Shown: positions 18,756-28,342, counted from the stretch's first letter. The stretch: 64,000 bases of DNA from Cytophagaceae bacterium (GCA_005791165.1 SXXW01000008.1:26145-90144), one strand, 5' to 3'. Notes: a model not told the origin generated them from the letters alone. A program made the numbers and translations.

Positions 18756-19952
18756 TTACATGAATTCCGGAAAAATCAATTCTCTTATACCAAATAATAA
18801 TACCTGGCCTTCAATAATAGCTAAATACGCAATAAGCGAAAGTGGGTTGAATTTGAAATGCTTTTTAAAAATGATAAAAAAGTAAAATGCTCGGAAAAGG
18901 AAGTACATATCAACTGCCGTTCTAATCCAATTTAGATGATTGATAAATACCGGTCCCATGTACACTGAGTAGATTAATATGAAAAAAATCAATAAAGTGA
19001 AAAACTGGATGTTGGTTTGTATTGATTTAAAGAAATGGACACTGGCCAAATTATCCAACTTAAATAATGAGCAGAACATTTGATACATAAAAAAACGCAA
19101 CCCAAATAAAACGAATGCCACGATCGTCTTTGATCCTATAAATAAAAAAGCCTTGCTGAAATTCTCGGCCATAGTACTGCCAAAAGCAAAAGTTTGATTT
19201 AAGGTCTGCAACAAGCCATTAAAATAAGCTAGATAAGCAGAAACTAAACTTAAGATAAAAATGACGAATAAATTGGGAAATGCGAAAGGCATTTTTGCAA
19301 TGACCACATCCTTGATATCCAAACTTAACCAATCGGAGTACCTGAAATACGAATAAAAATACTTGGGAAAAAACGAATATAAAAAACCTAGCAGGGTTAA
19401 TAAACTTAACATGGCAAAAGCAAAGAAATTATTAATGCCTGTTCCCTCTCGGATCTTCATTCCGAGGAAATTTGAGGTTGATATTTTCCCCTTTTCTACA
19501 TTCTGCTCAATGAAAACTTTCTGAGGGAGGCCATTTAATTCATCCCCATAAAATGTTAAAACCATTCGGTCTCCTAATGGCTGCTTGAGTCCAAGGCTAT
19601 CCAAATTCATTCGAATCAGAGCCCCTTGCGCTATTTTTCGACTAAATACTCCATTAATAAATAAGGTGTAATTCTTAGATGCTTCGATTTTCAAATGACC
19701 CTTTGGGAAGTCAGTCGGACTAATCAGCAGCGATTTGGATTTGTAATTATAATGCCTCGTAGAGATATAAGGCAGAAAAGCTTTCCAACTGGATTGGTAT
19801 ACCAACCAATCTTTCTCAAAGGAATGAATGGTTTGCCATTCGGCCTTGGAGGAAAATGTAAGCGTTGCAAAAAGAAAAAATAAAAAAAATCTGCTAAACA
19901 ATTGTTTGCATACCAACTGTCTAACAGATCTTTTAACTAAAAAAGGAATCAT
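18756..19952 (-). CDS. DUF4271-family multi-pass membrane protein
   Basis: Protein of 398 residues. An N-terminal hydrophobic leader (RFFLFFLFATLTFSSKA) is followed by about 170 soluble residues that are probably periplasmic, then by seven or so membrane helices from about residue 170 to the C-terminus (IEGQVLLFGIRELIFPEFM). The membrane half matches the Bacteroidota DUF4271 family by its pattern (FRYSDWLSLDIKD, KDNLASVHFFKS-like, FFKSIQTNIQFFTLL). Function is unknown, but the gene commonly sits beside hemD in this phylum. It lies 93 bases upstream of hemD and 12 bases after sucD, all in the same direction. Confidence 0.75.
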   Translation of the reverse strand: MIPFLVKRSVRQLVCKQLFSRFFLFFLFATLTFSSKAEWQTIHSFEKDWLVYQSSWKAFLPYISTRHYNYKSKSLLISPTDFPKGHLKIEASKNYTLFINGVFSRKIAQGALIRMNLDSLGLKQPLGDRMVLTFYGDELNGLPQKVFIEQNVEKGKISTSNFLGMKIREGTGINNFFAFAMLSLLTLLGFLYSFFPKYFYSYFRYSDWLSLDIKDVVIAKMPFAFPNLFVIFILSLVSAYLAYFNGLLQTLNQTFAFGSTMAENFSKAFLFIGSKTIVAFVLFGLRFFMYQMFCSLFKLDNLASVHFFKSIQTNIQFFTLLIFFILIYSVYMGPVFINHLNWIRTAVDMYFLFRAFYFFIIFKKHFKFNPLSLIAYLAIIEGQVLLFGIRELIFPEFM

Positions 19953-19964
19953 CCTTTATTAAGA

Positions 19965-20843
19965 TTATTTCGCGGCAAGAGCCTTGATCATTGTTTCGCC
20001 AATATCAGCTGGAGAATACACCACATGAATTCCACATTCAGTCATGATTTTCATTTTAGCTTCAGCTGTATCATCCGCACCACCAATAATGGCACCTGCA
20101 TGACCCATTCTACGACCTTTTGGAGCTGTTTGACCCGCTATAAAGCCAACAACCGGCTTGCGATTACCATCTGCTTTTATCCATTTAGCTGCTTCCGCTT
20201 CCATGCCACCCCCAATTTCTCCAATCATCACAATGCCTTCCGTTTCTGGATCATTCATTAATAACTCAACCGCTTCTTTAGTTGTAGTTCCAATAATAGG
20301 ATCTCCACCAATTCCAATCGCAGTTGTTTGACCCAAACCCGCCTTTGTCAACTGATCTACCGCCTCATATGTTAATGTACCTGATTTAGATACGATACCA
20401 ATCTTACCTTTTTGGAAGATAAAGGCAGGCATAATACCTACTTTACACTCTCCGGCAGTCATAACACCCGGACAATTTGGCCCAATCAAACGGCAATCTT
20501 TATGATTGATATATTCCTTAGCCACAATCATATCTTTGGTTGGAATACCTTCTGTAATACAAATAATCACTTTTATCCCCGCATCAGCCGCTTCCATAAT
20601 CGCATCCGCAGCAAATGCAGGCGGAACGAAAATGATAGACGTATCAGCACCCGTTTGAGTTACCGCATCCGCAACTGTATTGAAAATAGGACGGTCTAAG
20701 TGCATCGCTCCACCTTTTCCTGGAGTAACTCCGCCAACAACCTGAGTACCATAGGCAATCATTTGTTCTGCATGAAACGTACCTTCCGTACCCGTAAATC
20801 CTTGGACAATAATTTTTGAATTCTTATTAACTAAAACACTCAT
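19965..20843 (-). CDS. sucD: Succinyl-CoA synthetase alpha subunit
   Basis: TCA-cycle enzyme subunit of 292 residues that binds CoA and carries the phosphohistidine, interconverting succinyl-CoA and succinate. Visible are [16 protein letters not shown] at the N-terminus, [34 protein letters not shown] and the active-site GHAGAIIGG. An open frame extends upstream to 20885, but the ATG at 20843 ([10 protein letters not shown]) fits the family N-terminus, and a promoter element lies inside the extension. The beta subunit gene is not in the window, which is common in this phylum. Confidence 0.96.
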   Translation of the reverse strand: MSVLVNKNSKIIVQGFTGTEGTFHAEQMIAYGTQVVGGVTPGKGGAMHLDRPIFNTVADAVTQTGADTSIIFVPPAFAADAIMEAADAGIKVIICITEGIPTKDMIVAKEYINHKDCRLIGPNCPGVMTAGECKVGIMPAFIFQKGKIGIVSKSGTLTYEAVDQLTKAGLGQTTAIGIGGDPIIGTTTKEAVELLMNDPETEGIVMIGEIGGGMEAEAAKWIKADGNRKPVVGFIAGQTAPKGRRMGHAGAIIGGADDTAEAKMKIMTECGIHVVYSPADIGETMIKALAAK

Positions 20844-20881
20844 GTTATGTGGGTTATGTAAACTAAGGCGAAAAAATTTTC

Positions 20882-20914
20882 TCAAAGGTACAAATTATTG
20901 ATAAAATTTATCAA
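20882..20914 (-). promoter_or_regulatory. sucD promoter overlapped by a 17-base palindrome
   Basis: On the minus strand TACCTTTG (20889-20882) matches the Bacteroidota -7 element TAnnTTTG, 38 bases before the sucD ATG. The upstream TTG at 20913-20911 gives a 21-base spacer, in the expected range. That TTG is part of a perfect palindrome at 20898-20914, TTGATAAA-A-TTTATCAA, which could be an operator. Its ends resemble the TTGAT/ATCAA half-sites of CRP/FNR-family regulators, but the spacing is wider. Confidence 0.45.
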
Positions 20915-20951
20915 AAACCTTGTTAATCAAAGGAAGAAAAATTTGATATAG

Positions 20952-20959
20952 TATATTTG
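20952..20959 (+). promoter_or_regulatory. Bacteroidota -7 promoter element before recN
   Basis: TATATTTG matches TAnnTTTG and ends 27 bases before the recN ATG at 20987. No clear -33 TTG lies at the usual distance. Confidence 0.45.
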
Positions 20960-20986
20960 TGTAAATTTAGTACAATTTAAAAACGA

Positions 20987-22651
20987 ATGCTCAAGCACCT
21001 TCATATTCAAAATTATGCACTTATAGACTCCATAGATCTTGATCTAGGGAGCGGACTAAGTGTAATTACTGGAGAAACGGGAGCTGGTAAATCCATCTTA
21101 CTAGGTGCTATTAGTTTGTTACTAGGCCAAAGAGCCGACACAAAGACCTTATTTGATTCGGAAAAAAAATGTGTCATTGAAGGTACTTTTCATGTCGACT
21201 TACATCAGCAACTAAAAGATATTTTCATCGAGGAAGAAATTGATTTTGAGGACCCCTGCTTAATCCGTAGAGAAATAAACCCACAAGGTAAATCTAGGTC
21301 TTTCATCAATGACACACCTGTAAATTTAGAATCCCTACGAAGAATAGGAATTGAGCTCGTTGACATTCATTCCCAACAAGATCACGGCTGGATGTCGAAT
21401 CCAGATTTTACCCTAGACATTATCGATAGTTTTGCCCAAAATCAATCTTTAAAAAGTGTATTTAAAGTCGATTTCGACAAAATGCAGTTGGCCAAAATGG
21501 AATTCTTAAAGCTCGAAAAACAAGCTTCACAAGGATCACAAGGATTAGATTTTTTGAAATTTCAATGGGAAGAACTAGATAAGGCAAGTCTACAAAATGG
21601 AGAATACGATGCGCTGAAGTCTAGTTTAGATAAACTCGAAAACGCGGAACAGATTAGGGAGAAATTGGCCAACTTGGGTAATTTGGTCAGTATTTCTGAT
21701 TTGTCAACGATCCAACAATTACAATTAGCCTTGCAACAGGCCCAATCGTTAAGTAAGTACGGGGATGATTTTGAGGTTTGGAGAAAACGATTAGAATCCA
21801 TCTGGATTGAATTAAAAGATCTTGCATCCGAAATTGAATATGAGGCGGAAAATTTTATTTCTGACCCCATTGCTCTTATTGAGAAACAGAAAAGATTGGA
21901 TGTGTTAAACCGTTTGATGCAAAAACATCATGCCAGTAACATGGAGGATTTAATCCAAGCAAGAGATCATTTTGATGAGCAAATTTCTTCTTTTGAAAAC
22001 ATAGATTTAGAATTAGAGCAAGCAGAGAATCGATATAAGGAGCTCCAACAAACATGCCAAGCAGCCGCAGATAAATTGAGTCATTCCAGAATGGAGGTTT
22101 TGGGCTCCATCGCGGCCCAACTGACCAAATCGTTGCAATCGTTGGGAATTCCTAATGCCAACTTAGATTGGGAAATCAATAAGAAAGAGGTGTATACCCA
22201 AGGAATCGATAAAATCCAATTACTCTTTTCGGCTAATAAAGGCCTTGCACCCAAGCCCTTTAAACAAATTGTTTCGGGTGGGGAAATGAGCCGACTTATG
22301 TTGTCCATCAAACATTTGATCGCAAAAAAAAGAGCGATGCCCACCTTAATTTTGGATGAAATCGATACTGGTGTTTCAGGAGAAATTGCCATCCAAATGG
22401 GGGCTATGCTGACGCAAATGAGCCAAGGACATCAAATTATTGCCATTACCCATCTTCCTCAAATTGCTGCCGCGGGTCAAAATCACTGGTATGTTTATAA
22501 AAATCATAGCGGCGTAAAAACGATTTCAGCATTAAGAAAATTGGTCGGTGAAGAACGCGTGGAAGAAATTGCCAAAATGATCGGTGGACAAAAAGGATAC
22601 ATTGATTTAAAAGAGAATGTACGAAAGTTAATCGTTGAAAATCAAAAATAA
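20987..22651 (+). CDS. recN: DNA repair protein RecN
   Basis: SMC-like ATPase of 554 residues acting in double-strand-break repair. The N-terminus reads MLKHLHIQNYALIDSIDLDL, then Walker A GETGAGKS at about residue 26. Two coiled-coil arms fill the middle (about residues 150-370). The ABC signature VSGGEMSRLMLSIK, Walker B LILDEIDTGVSG and the D-loop/His region IAITHLPQIAAAG follow near the C-terminus. It leads a plus-strand unit with the small lipoprotein, SCO and cytochrome genes. Confidence 0.97.
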   Translation: MLKHLHIQNYALIDSIDLDLGSGLSVITGETGAGKSILLGAISLLLGQRADTKTLFDSEKKCVIEGTFHVDLHQQLKDIFIEEEIDFEDPCLIRREINPQGKSRSFINDTPVNLESLRRIGIELVDIHSQQDHGWMSNPDFTLDIIDSFAQNQSLKSVFKVDFDKMQLAKMEFLKLEKQASQGSQGLDFLKFQWEELDKASLQNGEYDALKSSLDKLENAEQIREKLANLGNLVSISDLSTIQQLQLALQQAQSLSKYGDDFEVWRKRLESIWIELKDLASEIEYEAENFISDPIALIEKQKRLDVLNRLMQKHHASNMEDLIQARDHFDEQISSFENIDLELEQAENRYKELQQTCQAAADKLSHSRMEVLGSIAAQLTKSLQSLGIPNANLDWEINKKEVYTQGIDKIQLLFSANKGLAPKPFKQIVSGGEMSRLMLSIKHLIAKKRAMPTLILDEIDTGVSGEIAIQMGAMLTQMSQGHQIIAITHLPQIAAAGQNHWYVYKNHSGVKTISALRKLVGEERVEEIAKMIGGQKGYIDLKENVRKLIVENQK

Positions 22652-22652
22652 G

Positions 22653-23048
22653 ATGAACAAAAAATTACTCAGCTTCCTATTTGTAGTATTCATTTTCAGC
22701 TCATGCAATGAAGCAGAAGAAAAATTAAGCCAAGAATTAAATGATCAAGTGATGCAATTGCATGATCAATTAATGGGCAAAACTGAAGATGTTTTAAAAC
22801 TTAAAAGCAGATTAGATAGTTTATCAAACGGAAAGGATTCGGTAAATGTCCAAAAAATTATCGCTTCATTAAATAAAGCCGATCAATCCATGATGGATTG
22901 GATGCATCATTTTTCAGTCGATAGCCTAGGAAAAATAGACGCGGTTAATAAAATCAGCTATTTGAAAAAACAATTAGAGGCGCTTAAGAATTTAGAGAAA
23001 TCAACGGACTCCAGTGTACATGCAGCAAAAACGTATACAATTAAGTAA
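22653..23048 (+). CDS. Small coiled-coil lipoprotein of unknown function next to SCO1
   Basis: Lipoprotein of 131 residues: MNKKLLSFLFVVFIFSSC leader with lipobox FSSC, then a highly charged, helical sequence with heptad-like Leu/Met spacing (LNDQVMQLHDQLMGKTEDVLKLKSRLDSL). The open frame begins at a TTG at 22635, but the ATG at 22653, one base after the recN stop, is the better start. It overlaps the next gene (SCO1-like) by 29 bases, which suggests translational coupling. I recognise no enzymatic motif. Helical lipoproteins beside SCO genes recur in Bacteroidota and are sometimes labelled 'viral A-type inclusion protein', a name with no functional meaning. A role in copper or respiratory assembly is only an inference from context. 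Confidence 0.75.
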   Translation: MNKKLLSFLFVVFIFSSCNEAEEKLSQELNDQVMQLHDQLMGKTEDVLKLKSRLDSLSNGKDSVNVQKIIASLNKADQSMMDWMHHFSVDSLGKIDAVNKISYLKKQLEALKNLEKSTDSSVHAAKTYTIK

Positions 23049-23637
23049 AATTGTCTTTGTATTTTTAGTCGTTTTGGGGTGCCAACAGGAAAAAAAACTT
23101 CCTTTTTTAGGGCCTAAAGAGATTGGAAAACAGGGTGACACACTTTATCATAAAATCCCCGATTTTAAATTTTTAAATCAGGATTCTTTATGGATAAGCG
23201 AAAAAGATATGGCTGGAAAAATTTATGTGGCCGATTTCTTTTTCACCACTTGCCCTACGATTTGTCCAAAAATGAAAACTCAATTACTTCGTATCTATGA
23301 CAAATTTGCGGAAGAAGATCGGGTTAGAATTTTGTCCCATACCATTGACCCCGAATATGATGGGGTACGGGTACTGAAAGAGTATGCTAAAAAACTCAAC
23401 ATCACGAGTCCGCGCTGGAATTTATTAACAGGCAAAAAATCAGACATTTACCGTTTAGGCGAAAAAAATTATATGGTTACTGCTCAAGAAGATGCAAATG
23501 AAGTGGGCGGATTTGTACACAGCGGGGCATTCATTTTAGTTGACCAAAATAGACATGTACGAGGCATTTATGATGGAACAAAAGAAGAGGATGTCAACCA
23601 TTTAATTGAGGATATTGGGGTATTAATAAAAGAATAA
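23020..23637 (+). CDS. SCO1/SenC-family copper chaperone lipoprotein
   Basis: Thioredoxin-fold lipoprotein of 205 residues thought to deliver copper to cytochrome c oxidase. The leader has lipobox VVLGC (Cys21). The copper site is visible as TCPTICP (CxxxC) near residue 80, and the third ligand is the late His in FVHSGAF or the His in LSHTIDPEYDG. The start is given at ATG 23020. A GTG two codons upstream is also possible. It lies in the same unit as the cytochrome c gene 10 bases downstream. Confidence 0.92.
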   Translation: MQQKRIQLSKIVFVFLVVLGCQQEKKLPFLGPKEIGKQGDTLYHKIPDFKFLNQDSLWISEKDMAGKIYVADFFFTTCPTICPKMKTQLLRIYDKFAEEDRVRILSHTIDPEYDGVRVLKEYAKKLNITSPRWNLLTGKKSDIYRLGEKNYMVTAQEDANEVGGFVHSGAFILVDQNRHVRGIYDGTKEEDVNHLIEDIGVLIKE

Positions 23638-23647
23638 TCGAAAAAAT

Positions 23648-24061
23648 ATGTTAAACAAAATAGTCATTTTGGGCCTGATGATATTTGGTATTTCCTGTGA
23701 AAGTAGGGAGGAAATTACGCGCCAACAATATGTCGTCGAGGGCATGAATTTATATCAGACAAATTGTGCCAATTGCCATCAAGTGGATGGTTCGGGCTTA
23801 AAAGATTTGTATCCGCCATTGGCTAAAACCGATATTTGGCAACGCGTAAAAATGAATGAATTAGCGTGCATTATCAAAAATGGCCAAAAGGATTCCATCT
23901 TGGTTAATGGAAAACCATTTAATGCCTATATGCCACCGAACCCAAAACTTCAAGCCTTAGATATCGCAGAACTTGTGACTTACATGAGGGAGAAATGGTC
24001 GCCAAATAAAACGATATTCAGTTTGGATAGCGCGCGGTACGCGTTAAAAAATTGCCCTTAG
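23648..24061 (+). CDS. Lipoprotein c-type cytochrome (single heme)
   Basis: Protein of 137 residues with lipobox FGISC (Cys17) and one heme-binding CANCH motif near residue 40, followed by QVDGSGLKDLYPPLAKTD. The axial methionine is probably in NAYMPPNPKL. The short size and pattern match cytochrome c class I (cbb3-like) domains facing the periplasm. Its place after the SCO1-like gene suggests a shared role in respiratory electron transfer, but no oxidase gene lies here. Confidence 0.9.
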   Translation: MLNKIVILGLMIFGISCESREEITRQQYVVEGMNLYQTNCANCHQVDGSGLKDLYPPLAKTDIWQRVKMNELACIIKNGQKDSILVNGKPFNAYMPPNPKLQALDIAELVTYMREKWSPNKTIFSLDSARYALKNCP

Positions 24062-24107
24062 GTCGTTGATTTTTACGCTAGGAAATCGATAAAACGTGGA
24101 TTGAAAC

Positions 24108-24653
24108 CTATTGGGTCGGAAGACCGTCAACGGACAAAACGGAATTAGTGACTCTTCTTAACGAATAAGTGGAAAAATCTTGAGCAGCATCTAAGCCTAC
24201 CCCGTGAACAATTTCCTTTTTTGTATGGATGGATACGGGTTTTTCGGTGAACACTCTTTTTTGATCAGGTAACCATGTAAACTCATCGGTTTTTAAGGTT
24301 TCTCCTTTTTGAATATTAAAGATTTCAACATGGCCCATTAATTTATAGGAGTTTGTTTGTCGGAAAAAATGAGCTGAGTCTCCTCTGATTTGCGAGGTGA
24401 CGTTTCCTAATTTATCATAAAACCAAAGCTTCATTTCCTTTGGATAAATTCGATCCTCATTGTCTGTGGTGATTTGCTTTTCTGATACCATGCGTAAAAC
24501 TGAGCGCGCAGAGTCCGAATAAACCATGTCTATACCTGTCAGTTGGGACTTAGGGCCTTTGTAATTAGCGGAGCTTTTTACTTCGCGTTCATGGCAAGCC
24601 AAGAAAAGAAAAGGCAATAGCAGCAAAAAGAGGTTTCTCGAATTGCGCATCAA
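24108..24653 (-). CDS. lptC: LPS export protein LptC (lipoprotein form)
   Basis: Lipoprotein of 181 residues (lipobox LFLAC) with the LptC pattern: LTGIDMVYSDSARSVLRMVSEK, YPKEMKLWFYDKLGNVTSQIRGDSAHFF and later FTWLPDQKRVFTEKPVSIHT. LptC passes lipopolysaccharide from the LptBFG transporter to the periplasmic LptA bridge. In Bacteroidota it is often a lipoprotein rather than a single-helix membrane protein. It lies 5 bases downstream of the outer-membrane barrel gene. Confidence 0.85.
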   Translation of the reverse strand: MMRNSRNLFLLLLPFLFLACHEREVKSSANYKGPKSQLTGIDMVYSDSARSVLRMVSEKQITTDNEDRIYPKEMKLWFYDKLGNVTSQIRGDSAHFFRQTNSYKLMGHVEIFNIQKGETLKTDEFTWLPDQKRVFTEKPVSIHTKKEIVHGVGLDAAQDFSTYSLRRVTNSVLSVDGLPTQ

Positions 24654-24658
24654 GGAAA

Positions 24659-25936
24659 TTAATTAATTTTTTGCTTTTGGAACCAAAGATCACTTAAGGT
24701 TAATCCGATGGTAATTCGGTGATATTGCTCCTCTAATCCATTGTCGGCTAAAACTCCACGTTTGCCAACTTGGTATGAAACATTAAAATAAGATAAGTTT
24801 CTCAATGGAAATGCAACTCCTAAACTCAAATTTTTGTCGATGGCATAATTGCCGTTGGCTGAAAAATCATAAGGGGTTTTGGCATATGAAAAACCAAAAC
24901 GATAGGTGGTCCGCTTAAAATAATTGGACACAGATGTAAAATCGGGAGTATATTCACCGCCAATAGACCATTTTGAACTTACAGGAAGGGGCTTAGTAGA
25001 TCTTCCCAAATTGTTATCTACTTTCGACCAATCCGTTTGAGAATAGTCTATACCCACCATCCAAGCAGCAATTTTCTCTAAGCTCAAACCCACGCGAGTA
25101 GTGACAGGGAGATTTTGAGAAAAATTATACGTATTTCTAAGCGTATCTGCATTAATCATATTCATGCCTGATAAATCCAAAATAGCAAATCTATTTAGTT
25201 GGGTCGCGCTCATTTTCGAAGTCAAATCCATCGTTGCGCCAATGTTCACAAAAAAATCATTTTTCAATAATTTACGATATGCCAAACCCGCTTTGAATGA
25301 AAAATCAGAATATGAATTCAAATTTTCTAATTGGATTTTATAAAATTGTCCGTCCGACATATTTTGGGTAGACACATTTCGATTAACAGTTCCAAAAAGG
25401 TAACTAGCTTCTAATCCGACATAAAATTCTCTCCCAATTCTTAATCCATTGGCGAAACTCAATTTGGTCACACTGCCTTTGCCTTCATAGCCATAAATTA
25501 AGCTATCTACACCCAGCAAATTTAATCGACGAAATGATTTAGTAGTATAGTCAACCGCCGAATGAGGACGAATTCCTATAGAAGCGGTCCAGCGATTGCT
25601 TATTGGCAAAGTCAATTGCAATGACTCATAGTTACCTCCAAAAACTTGTTGTTTTTGGCGATAATCTTGTAAAGTCTTAAGTTCTGTGTTCACTCCTACT
25701 TCAAAAACCGTATAATGGTTTCTAGCTAAGAGAGCTGGATTGATTGAATTAGCATAAATCCCATTTGAATTGGAAACCCCTATTCCACCCATCATCAAAT
25801 TAGTCGCTGGCTCAGCTGGATATAATTCTCCCATACCAATATAGGATAAAGGTGAATTCAGAATGGATTGAGCATTTAAAGTGGAGGACAAAAACAACAA
25901 ACAAAAAGATACGAGGATAAAAACCGCTCTATGCAT
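24659..25936 (-). CDS. Outer-membrane beta-barrel protein of unknown cargo, upstream of lptC
   Basis: Protein of 425 residues. The open frame reaches back to 26098, but the ATG at 25936 begins a clear signal peptide (MHRAVFILVSFCLLFLSSTLNAQS) and is the likely start. The mature part begins SILNSPLSYIGMGELYPAEPATNLMMGGIGVS, with an NSINPALLA stretch like the FadL/OmpP1 N-terminus, then many alternating strands (ASIGIRPHSAVDY, YVGLEASYLFG, VNIGATMDLTSKMSA, WMVGIDYSQTDWSKV). A long-chain fatty-acid/hydrophobic-compound channel is one possibility. Proximity to lptC suggests an envelope role. Confidence 0.8.
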   Translation of the reverse strand: MHRAVFILVSFCLLFLSSTLNAQSILNSPLSYIGMGELYPAEPATNLMMGGIGVSNSNGIYANSINPALLARNHYTVFEVGVNTELKTLQDYRQKQQVFGGNYESLQLTLPISNRWTASIGIRPHSAVDYTTKSFRRLNLLGVDSLIYGYEGKGSVTKLSFANGLRIGREFYVGLEASYLFGTVNRNVSTQNMSDGQFYKIQLENLNSYSDFSFKAGLAYRKLLKNDFFVNIGATMDLTSKMSATQLNRFAILDLSGMNMINADTLRNTYNFSQNLPVTTRVGLSLEKIAAWMVGIDYSQTDWSKVDNNLGRSTKPLPVSSKWSIGGEYTPDFTSVSNYFKRTTYRFGFSYAKTPYDFSANGNYAIDKNLSLGVAFPLRNLSYFNVSYQVGKRGVLADNGLEEQYHRITIGLTLSDLWFQKQKIN

Positions 25937-26085
25937 TTTTTTAAACAGGCAATTCGATGTTAATGGATTATAAATCATATAGTATTTATACGCTCTTTCA
26001 GTCAATTTAGTCTGCAAAGGTCGTAATTTTATTTCATATTCGATTAAGTATTTGGCTATATTTGAATTAAAAATAGAATAAGCAT

Positions 26086-27159
26086 ATGATGGACGCATTA
26101 GAAAATTGGTACCTTTTAGAAAATTCAGCCTTTGATATAATTTTATTTCTAGGGATAATTCTTCTGGGAATAGCGCTCAAGCGTTTTTTCTCTAATTCGT
26201 TTTCTAAAATTGTATTCCGGTTTATCCCTGATGAGTCCATTTCCATTCAGGATTGCGTCAACTTGTTAAGGAAGCCATTTGAGTTATTGATTTTTTGGAT
26301 TTTTTTATACTTGGCCGCACAAAATTTAAAAGTTCCAGCCCAGTGGAACTTTACACCTATTCAAGATTTTGGAATTTTATTTCTAATCAAAAAAGCATTT
26401 GATATTGCCATTATATATACGGTGACTTGGGTCATTGTTCGCTTGATGAAAGTGGTCATTTTAGTGGCTCAAGAAAAATGGCAAGGGGTTGAGCAAAAAT
26501 CTAAACAACAATTTATCCCATTCTTAAACGACCTATCCATGGTCTTTATCATTACGGCATCGGGCTTTGTGATGTTAGGTCGGGTATTCCAAGTGGATGT
26601 GGTCGCATTAATCACTGGTTTAGGACTTGGAGGTTTAGCTTTGGCATTAGCAGCTAGAGAAACCTTGGAAAATTTATTTGCCTCGTTTACGATATTTTTA
26701 GACTTACCCTTTGTGGTCGGCGATAGCATCCAGGTAGGTGGAATTTCTGGGGACATCGAAAAGATAGGGTTTAGAAGTACCCGACTTCGGGGAGCAGATG
26801 GAAATTTGATCATGATTCCCAACCGGCTATTAACTTCTCAATCTTTGGAGAACATGAGTGAGCGAGACTTTCGTAGAGCTAAATTTAATTTAACCTGTGA
26901 TTTTAAAACGAAACCCTCTCAAATTGAAAAAGCCATTGCAGACATCGAGGCGCTTATTCTACAAGATGCCCTTTGCAAGAAGAAAGCGCCAAAAATTGTT
27001 TTCGAAGGTTTTGGGACCTATTCATTAGACATTTCTGTAACCCTATTTGTCTCTAGTAAGGACTTCACTAAATTTCAAATGGTCAAGCAGGAAATCAATT
27101 TAGGGATTCTGAAAATTTTAGAAAAAGAAGGGATCGAATTAGCTAGCTCGGTGAAATAG
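26086..27159 (+). CDS. MscS-family mechanosensitive ion channel
   Basis: Inner-membrane channel of 357 residues that releases solutes on osmotic down-shock. Four or five membrane helices precede the pore helix region GLGLGGLALALAARETLENLF (about residues 183-203), which is the glycine/alanine-rich MscS TM3. It is followed by the beta domain DLPFVVGDSIQVGGISGDIEKIGFRSTRLR and IMIPNRLLTSQ. It is transcribed alone. The next gene (leuA) converges on it. Confidence 0.94.
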   Translation: MMDALENWYLLENSAFDIILFLGIILLGIALKRFFSNSFSKIVFRFIPDESISIQDCVNLLRKPFELLIFWIFLYLAAQNLKVPAQWNFTPIQDFGILFLIKKAFDIAIIYTVTWVIVRLMKVVILVAQEKWQGVEQKSKQQFIPFLNDLSMVFIITASGFVMLGRVFQVDVVALITGLGLGGLALALAARETLENLFASFTIFLDLPFVVGDSIQVGGISGDIEKIGFRSTRLRGADGNLIMIPNRLLTSQSLENMSERDFRRAKFNLTCDFKTKPSQIEKAIADIEALILQDALCKKKAPKIVFEGFGTYSLDISVTLFVSSKDFTKFQMVKQEINLGILKILEKEGIELASSVK

Positions 27160-27180
27160 TCTATTGTTCAACGCAGAAAG

Positions 27181-28320
27181 TTAGCCTACTAATTCTTTTA
27201 AATCGGCATCATGGATCATCTTTTTCTCATCTGCCATGATTAAAAATCGCGTATATAATTTGTCTAAGTCCGGCTTTTCGAATTCATAACCCAACAAACT
27301 TAAACGATGCCTTAGAGCAGCTCTACCTGATCTTGAGGTCAATAAAATGGCTGAAGATGGTACACCCACATCCTCAGGATTCATGATTTCGTAGTTCTGA
27401 GCATGCTTTAAAAATCCATCTTGGTGAATACCTGATGAATGTGCAAAGGCATTTGCGCCAACAATCGCCTTGTTCGCCTGTACGGGCATCCCCATTAAAT
27501 TCGAAACTAAGCAACTAGTTGGATATAAATATTGAGGATTAATACCTGTGGTAAATCCCAAATCTTTGTGCACATTTAAGATCATGGCAACTTCCTCCAA
27601 TGATGTATTTCCAGCGCGTTCTCCGATTCCATTGATCGTTACCTCGACTTGACGCGCACCCGCTTGAATTCCTGCAATGGTATTGGCCGTAGCTAATCCC
27701 AAATCATTGTGATTATGCATCGAAATCGTTGCTTGGTGAATATTATCAACATGCTCATATAAATATGAAATGCGTTGGTGTGTTTGGTGTGGCAACAAAT
27801 ACCCCGTGGTATCAGGCAAATTAACGACTGTAGCCCCGGCTTTTATCACCGCATGGGTAAGTTTTGCCAAAAATTCTAAATCAGCCCGACCCGCATCTTC
27901 CGCAAAAAACTCAACATCCTCAACAAAAGATTTAGCATAATCAACAGCCCAAATGGCTTGTTCGATAATTTTTTCTCGGGTTGAATTAAACTTATGAATG
28001 ATATGTACATCGGAAGAACCTATGCCTGTATGAATTCTAGGCCTTTTTGCCGTTTTCAAAGCTTCGGCAGCCGCATCAATGTCCTCCTTTTTTGCACGTG
28101 ATAAAGCACAAACGGTAGGCTCAGACACTGCATCACAAATAGCTTTAACCGAGGCAAAGTCACCCGGAGAAGAAATTGGAAATCCCGCTTCAATGATATC
28201 AACACCCAATTTTTCGAGTTCCTTTGCCACCTCTACTTTCTCTTCCCGGTTTAATTGACAACCCGGAACTTGCTCTCCATCACGTAAAGTTGTATCGAAT
28301 ATCTGAATGTGCTTACTCAT
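27181..28320 (-). CDS. leuA: 2-isopropylmalate synthase-like enzyme, short form without regulatory domain
   Basis: First enzyme of leucine synthesis, joining acetyl-CoA and 2-ketoisovalerate. The 379-residue chain has the HMGL-like TIM barrel motifs [10 protein letters not shown] (residues 8-17), [14 protein letters not shown] sequence, [14 protein letters not shown] (metal ligands) and [12 protein letters not shown]. It ends soon after the linker domain ([12 protein letters not shown], a C-terminal helix), so the about 130-residue LeuA dimer/allosteric domain is missing. Short forms are known in Bacteroidota. A homocitrate or citramalate synthase cannot be ruled out from sequence reading alone, but placement after ilvA in an ilv block favours LeuA. 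No leuB, leuC or leuD is in the window. Confidence 0.88.
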   Translation of the reverse strand: MSKHIQIFDTTLRDGEQVPGCQLNREEKVEVAKELEKLGVDIIEAGFPISSPGDFASVKAICDAVSEPTVCALSRAKKEDIDAAAEALKTAKRPRIHTGIGSSDVHIIHKFNSTREKIIEQAIWAVDYAKSFVEDVEFFAEDAGRADLEFLAKLTHAVIKAGATVVNLPDTTGYLLPHQTHQRISYLYEHVDNIHQATISMHNHNDLGLATANTIAGIQAGARQVEVTINGIGERAGNTSLEEVAMILNVHKDLGFTTGINPQYLYPTSCLVSNLMGMPVQANKAIVGANAFAHSSGIHQDGFLKHAQNYEIMNPEDVGVPSSAILLTSRSGRAALRHRLSLLGYEFEKPDLDKLYTRFLIMADEKKMIHDADLKELVG

Positions 28321-28342
28321 ATTTTTAAAAATTAATTAGCCA

